Of a stretch of 8,401 nucleotides of DNA, positions 5,889 to 8,401 are shown one piece after another. Both the position numbers and the translations under genes were made by a program. Position 1 is the first letter of the stretch, and every line of letters begins with the position of its first letter. Source of the stretch: JAWOHX01 sp046484975 (GTDB lineage: Bacteria > Bacillota > Clostridia > DUPQ01); assembly GCA_046484975.1 (NCBI GenBank), contig JAWOHX010000102.1, positions 1-8,401 on the forward strand, written 5' to 3'. The notes under the pieces were generated by a model that saw nothing but the letters and a program-made list of their open reading frames with translations, was not told the DNA's origin and did not search any database.

Positions 5889-6720
5889 AAGAGCATCCAG
5901 CCTTCTGGATGAAGGCCGCATATCGGATCCCTTAAAGGAAGCATTTGTGTTGTTCCGGGAAGTTTTTTTGAAGGACACAACATATATCTATTCCCACCCG
6001 GATGAAAAGGTTGGCAGTGAAATGCAAGGCCTTTTTTTTGATGCGGTAGAAAAAAGAAAAAAAGGCGTTCCTTTGGCCTATATCACCGGCCGGGCACATT
6101 TCATGTCCTTGACGTTCCATGTGGAGGCAGGGGTCCTGATTCCCAGGCCTGAAACGGAAATCCTTTGTGAGAAAGCCCTGTTGTGGATCAAAGGCATGGA
6201 GGATGAAGAAATCCGTGTGCTGGACTTGTGCAGCGGGTCGGGATGCATCGGTATTTCCATTGCCCGGCATGCAAAAAGAACCCGGGTGCTGCTTTCGGAC
6301 AGCAGTGAAAAATGTGGTGAAGTCTCCCGAAAAAACATTCATGCACTCAAGCTAGACGATAGGGTTGCCTTCGTAAACAGTGACCTTTTCGGGAAAATCT
6401 CAGGGCGTTTCCATATCATTGCATCCAATCCTCCATATGTGAAGGAAGGAGACCTTCCCCTGCTGATGGAGGATGTCAGGGATCATGAGCCCCACCTGGC
6501 TTTGAACGGAGGCCCGGACGGTCTGTTGTTTTACCGGAAGATCATTAACCAGGCCAAGGCTTATCTTTTTCCGGGTGGATGCCTGTTTCTGGAGGCAGGC
6601 ATTCATCAGGCTGAGTCCATTGAGGAGATGCTTTTCAGCCAGGGATATGCCCGGATTGAGACGTTCCGGGACCATTCAGGGATTAAAAGGGTTGTAAAAG
6701 CTGTTTCCCATCATTTATGA
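5866..6720 (+). CDS. prmC: Peptide chain release factor N5-glutamine methyltransferase
   Basis: This 284-residue protein is the SAM-dependent enzyme that methylates the glutamine of the GGQ motif in release factors 1 and 2. After an N-terminal helical domain (about 1-75, ending in the conserved PLAYITGR) come IPRPETE (92-98), the SAM-binding loop VLDLCSGSGCIG (118-129), an acidic ribose-contact position in LLSDSSEK (142-149), and the catalytic NPPY (188-191). Length matches the family. I chose ATG 5866 from the fit to the family N-terminus (KIRELIERASSLL). It has no clear ribosome binding site and lies inside the DUF1385 gene, so translation is probably coupled. An in-frame ATG four codons earlier (5854) is an alternative. 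The release factor gene prfA, often adjacent to prmC, is not next to it here. Confidence 0.94.
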   Translation: MKIRELIERASSLLDEGRISDPLKEAFVLFREVFLKDTTYIYSHPDEKVGSEMQGLFFDAVEKRKKGVPLAYITGRAHFMSLTFHVEAGVLIPRPETEILCEKALLWIKGMEDEEIRVLDLCSGSGCIGISIARHAKRTRVLLSDSSEKCGEVSRKNIHALKLDDRVAFVNSDLFGKISGRFHIIASNPPYVKEGDLPLLMEDVRDHEPHLALNGGPDGLLFYRKIINQAKAYLFPGGCLFLEAGIHQAESIEEMLFSQGYARIETFRDHSGIKRVVKAVSHHL

Positions 6721-6726
6721 TATAAT
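6718..6726 (+). promoter_or_regulatory. Candidate extended -10 promoter of the ANTAR gene
   Basis: A perfect TATAAT (6721-6726) follows the prmC stop codon directly, and that TGA stop supplies the TGn of an extended -10. No good -35 box is found at 16-18 bases, which extended -10 promoters can tolerate. Transcription would start near 6733, leaving a leader of about 19 bases with GGAG (6744-6747). The site may be fortuitous in an AT-rich gap. Confidence 0.4.
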
Positions 6727-6751
6727 TGTCAGGTCAATATTTTGGAGACAT

Positions 6752-7333
6752 ATGAAAAACGATATCATATTGGTGGGAGCCCGCACTCCTGAAATGGGCC
6801 AAAAACTAAAAAATGTCCTGGAACAGGAATTGTTCAATGTCGTGGATATCTCTGTCTCTGGAAAAGAGGCTTTGCGAAAGGTCAGCATCAACAAGCCTGA
6901 CCTGCTTGTCATTGATTATGAGATGGGGGATATGACAGGATTCCAGATTGCTGAGATTGTGATCAATGCCCATCAGTGCTCGGTGCTGTTGCTGACCAAT
7001 GAGATACAGAAGGAATATGCAGAGCAGTATTTCCAGTATCCATATCTTATCTGTTTGAACAAACCTCTCAATCGATCAGTACTTGCCAATGCCGTTGAGA
7101 TATCCCTGAAAAGCAGAAGGGGAATCAGAAGCCTGGAGGAGGAAATCGGAAAACTGAAGGATGACATCGATACCAGAAAATTCGTTGAGAAGGCCAAAGG
7201 GCTGTTGATGGAAAAGATGGGACTCAACGAAGAGCAGGCGTACAATCGGATCAGAAAACAGAGCATGGACATGCAGATGAGCATGAAGGCCGTTGCCCGT
7301 GTCATCATCCATACCATGAAGGAGGAGACATGA
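6752..7333 (+). CDS. ANTAR-domain response regulator (putative antiterminator)
   Basis: This 193-residue protein has a receiver-like domain (1-120), a short coiled coil (about 124-142, RSLEEEIGKLKDD) and a C-terminal ANTAR domain (about 140-190: VEKAKGLLMEKMGLNEEQAY, then IRKQSMDMQ and AVARVI). ANTAR domains bind paired RNA hairpins and block transcription terminators. In the receiver, the phospho-acceptor aspartate (D55, VIDYEMGDMTG), threonine 82 and the lysine of NKP (K104) are present. The acidic pair after the first strand is missing: the sequence there is ILVGARTPEMG. Phosphorylation may therefore be weak or absent. No histidine kinase is nearby. TTTTGGAGA precedes the ATG, and the stop overlaps the mazG start. 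The RNA target is unknown, and I saw no convincing ANTAR-type double hairpin in the window. Confidence 0.9.
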   Translation: MKNDIILVGARTPEMGQKLKNVLEQELFNVVDISVSGKEALRKVSINKPDLLVIDYEMGDMTGFQIAEIVINAHQCSVLLLTNEIQKEYAEQYFQYPYLICLNKPLNRSVLANAVEISLKSRRGIRSLEEEIGKLKDDIDTRKFVEKAKGLLMEKMGLNEEQAYNRIRKQSMDMQMSMKAVARVIIHTMKEET

Positions 7334-8118
7334 TGGAACGCAAATATGGCTTCAATGACTTGGTGGAGCTCATGGTGAAGCTGAGGGGCCCTGGCGGGTG
7401 TGCCTGGGACAGGGAGCAGGACCACGGTTCTTTAAAAAGATATCTGCTGGAAGAGACATATGAGGTCCTGGAAGCCATCGACCTCAATGACAAGGGAATG
7501 ATTCAGGAAGAGCTGGGGGATGTCCTCCTTCAGGTGGTGTTCCATGCCCAGGTCGCATCCGAGGAAAATGCATTCGACATCGATGATGTGGTGGACGGGA
7601 TCTGTCGGAAAATCATATCCCGGCATACCCATGTGTTCGGGGAGGATAAGGCGGAAACCCCGGAAGAAGTGCTGAAAAACTGGAACAGGATCAAATACGA
7701 GGAAAAAAAGATATCCAGCCATACGGCAGGCATCAAAAGCATCCCTAAAAATTTCCCTGCGTTGTTCAGAAGCATGAAAATCCAGGAAAAAGCTGCGAGG
7801 GCAGGATTTGACTGGGACGACCGGCAGGGACCCGTTGAAAAAATCAAGGAAGAAATCGAGGAGTTTCTTCATGCATATGACCAAAAAGACGGGAAGAGCG
7901 TCGAGGAGGAATTCGGTGACATTTTGTTTTCCCTGGTCAATCTAAGCCGTTTTCTAAAAATAAACCCAGAGCTTGCCTTGGAGAAGACCATGAACAAATT
8001 CATTCGTCGGTTTTCATTCATTGAGGAGGAATGTCTCCGGGAAGGCTTGGAAATGGAAAACATGAGTCTGAGCCAACTGGATGTCCTGTGGGAAAAATCA
8101 AAGGAGAAAGACCAATGA
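7333..8118 (+). CDS. mazG: Nucleoside triphosphate pyrophosphohydrolase MazG
   Basis: This 261-residue enzyme hydrolyses nucleoside triphosphates to monophosphates and pyrophosphate, a house-cleaning role against abnormal nucleotides and possibly in stress signalling. Two tandem all-alpha MazG domains are visible. The first has LLEETYEVLEAI (38-49) and EELGDVL (59-65), and the second has KEEIEEF (172-178) and EEEFGDIL (191-198); each supplies the EExxE and ExxD magnesium ligands. The length equals E. coli MazG and lacks the N-terminal methylase domain of B. subtilis YabN. The usual CPWD-x-x-QTH reads CAWDREQDH. Two starts compete: ATG 7330 (ATGA overlap with the ANTAR stop) and ATG 7333, which I chose because AGGAGG (7320-7325) is 7 bases away. 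Its stop overlaps the rqcP start. Confidence 0.95.
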   Translation: MERKYGFNDLVELMVKLRGPGGCAWDREQDHGSLKRYLLEETYEVLEAIDLNDKGMIQEELGDVLLQVVFHAQVASEENAFDIDDVVDGICRKIISRHTHVFGEDKAETPEEVLKNWNRIKYEEKKISSHTAGIKSIPKNFPALFRSMKIQEKAARAGFDWDDRQGPVEKIKEEIEEFLHAYDQKDGKSVEEEFGDILFSLVNLSRFLKINPELALEKTMNKFIRRFSFIEEECLREGLEMENMSLSQLDVLWEKSKEKDQ

Positions 8119-8357
8119 GACTGGACAAATTCTTGAAAACAGCAAGACTGATCAAAAGAAGAACCATTGCCAATCAGGCAGCCGGGGCAGGAAGGGTTGT
8201 TGTCAACGGAAGAACTGCCAAACCCTCGACGCAGATCAAGGAGGGGGATGTGATTGAAATTTCCTACGGGAAGGATATATCAAAGGTCAGGGTGCTGAAC
8301 GCAGGCGGGCACAGCACCAAACAGGGTGCAGGGGACTTGTACGAGATGATTGAATGA
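8115..8357 (+). CDS. rqcP: S4-domain RNA-binding protein RqcP (YabO-like)
   Basis: This 80-residue basic protein consists of one S4 RNA-binding fold (MRLDKFLKTARLIKRRTIAN, with VVVNGRTAK and KEGDVIEI following) plus a short tail. It closely resembles B. subtilis RqcP (YabO), which binds stalled 50S subunits and, with RqcH, adds alanine tails to trapped nascent chains so they can be degraded. Heat-shock protein Hsp15 is a longer relative. The first ATG of a longer open frame (8031) is rejected because AAGGAG (8101-8106) lies 8 bases before ATG 8115 and the S4 fold begins there. The start overlaps the mazG stop as ATGA. The mazG-rqcP order matches yabN-yabO in B. subtilis, where yabP, yabQ and divIC follow. 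Confidence 0.93.
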   Translation: MRLDKFLKTARLIKRRTIANQAAGAGRVVVNGRTAKPSTQIKEGDVIEISYGKDISKVRVLNAGGHSTKQGAGDLYEMIE

Positions 8358-8370
8358 TGTAGGGGGAAGC

Positions 8371-8401
8371 ATGGGAAAAGGGAAAAAAAGAAAAAAGAGC
8401 A
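8371..8401 (+). CDS. Start of a further gene, probably sporulation protein YabP (partial)
   Basis: AGGGGG (8361-8366) precedes an ATG at 8371 by four bases, 13 bases after the rqcP stop. Ten codons are visible before the window ends, encoding a lysine-rich start (MGKGKKRKKS). Position after mazG and rqcP makes yabP, a spore-coat-assembly gene, the best guess. The visible residues are too few to confirm any family. Confidence 0.45.
   Translation, partial: MGKGKKRKKS

Overview
The window is a stretch of bacterial housekeeping chromosome, most likely from an endospore-forming, anaerobic member of the Firmicutes (Clostridia). The evidence is a rho-rpmE-DUF1385-prmC gene order, a zinc-type ribosomal protein L31, a mazG-rqcP pair whose B. 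subtilis counterpart leads into yabP/yabQ/divIC, an ANTAR-domain regulator, strong AGGAGG-type ribosome binding sites and a TTG start. Base composition is moderate. No RNA gene, insertion sequence, CRISPR array or phage-like segment was seen.

Layout. Positions 1-84 hold the 3' end of an unrecognised plus-strand gene. It meets a convergent minus-strand pair at a shared hairpin terminator. The pair is a PIN-PhoH ATPase/RNase (start 2754, stop 1387) followed by a 12-helix MFS transporter (start 1331, stop 96) that has a possible promoter of its own. A 439-bp divergent gap (2755-3193) separates phoH from rho. On the phoH side the gap carries a hairpin followed by a T-run immediately before the phoH ribosome binding site. 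On the rho side it carries a clear extended -10 promoter.

From 3194 to the end everything is on the plus strand: rho; rpmE with its own near-consensus promoter and an intrinsic terminator; a DUF1385 (YqhQ-like) membrane protein; prmC; an ANTAR-type receiver protein; mazG; rqcP; and the first ten codons of a further gene, probably yabP by position. From DUF1385 onward, four of the genes are joined by overlaps of 1 to 23 bases and look translationally coupled. A weak promoter may re-start transcription just before the ANTAR gene.

The genes serve transcription termination (Rho), ribosome structure (L31), release-factor methylation (PrmC), nucleotide-pool cleaning (MazG) and rescue of stalled ribosomes (RqcP). 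I found no clearly new multi-gene system. The points most worth a second look are the terminator-like hairpin in the phoH leader; the ANTAR regulator placed between prmC and mazG, where prfA is often found, with a receiver that lacks its usual acidic pair; and the rpmE terminator, which sets the start of the DUF1385 gene.
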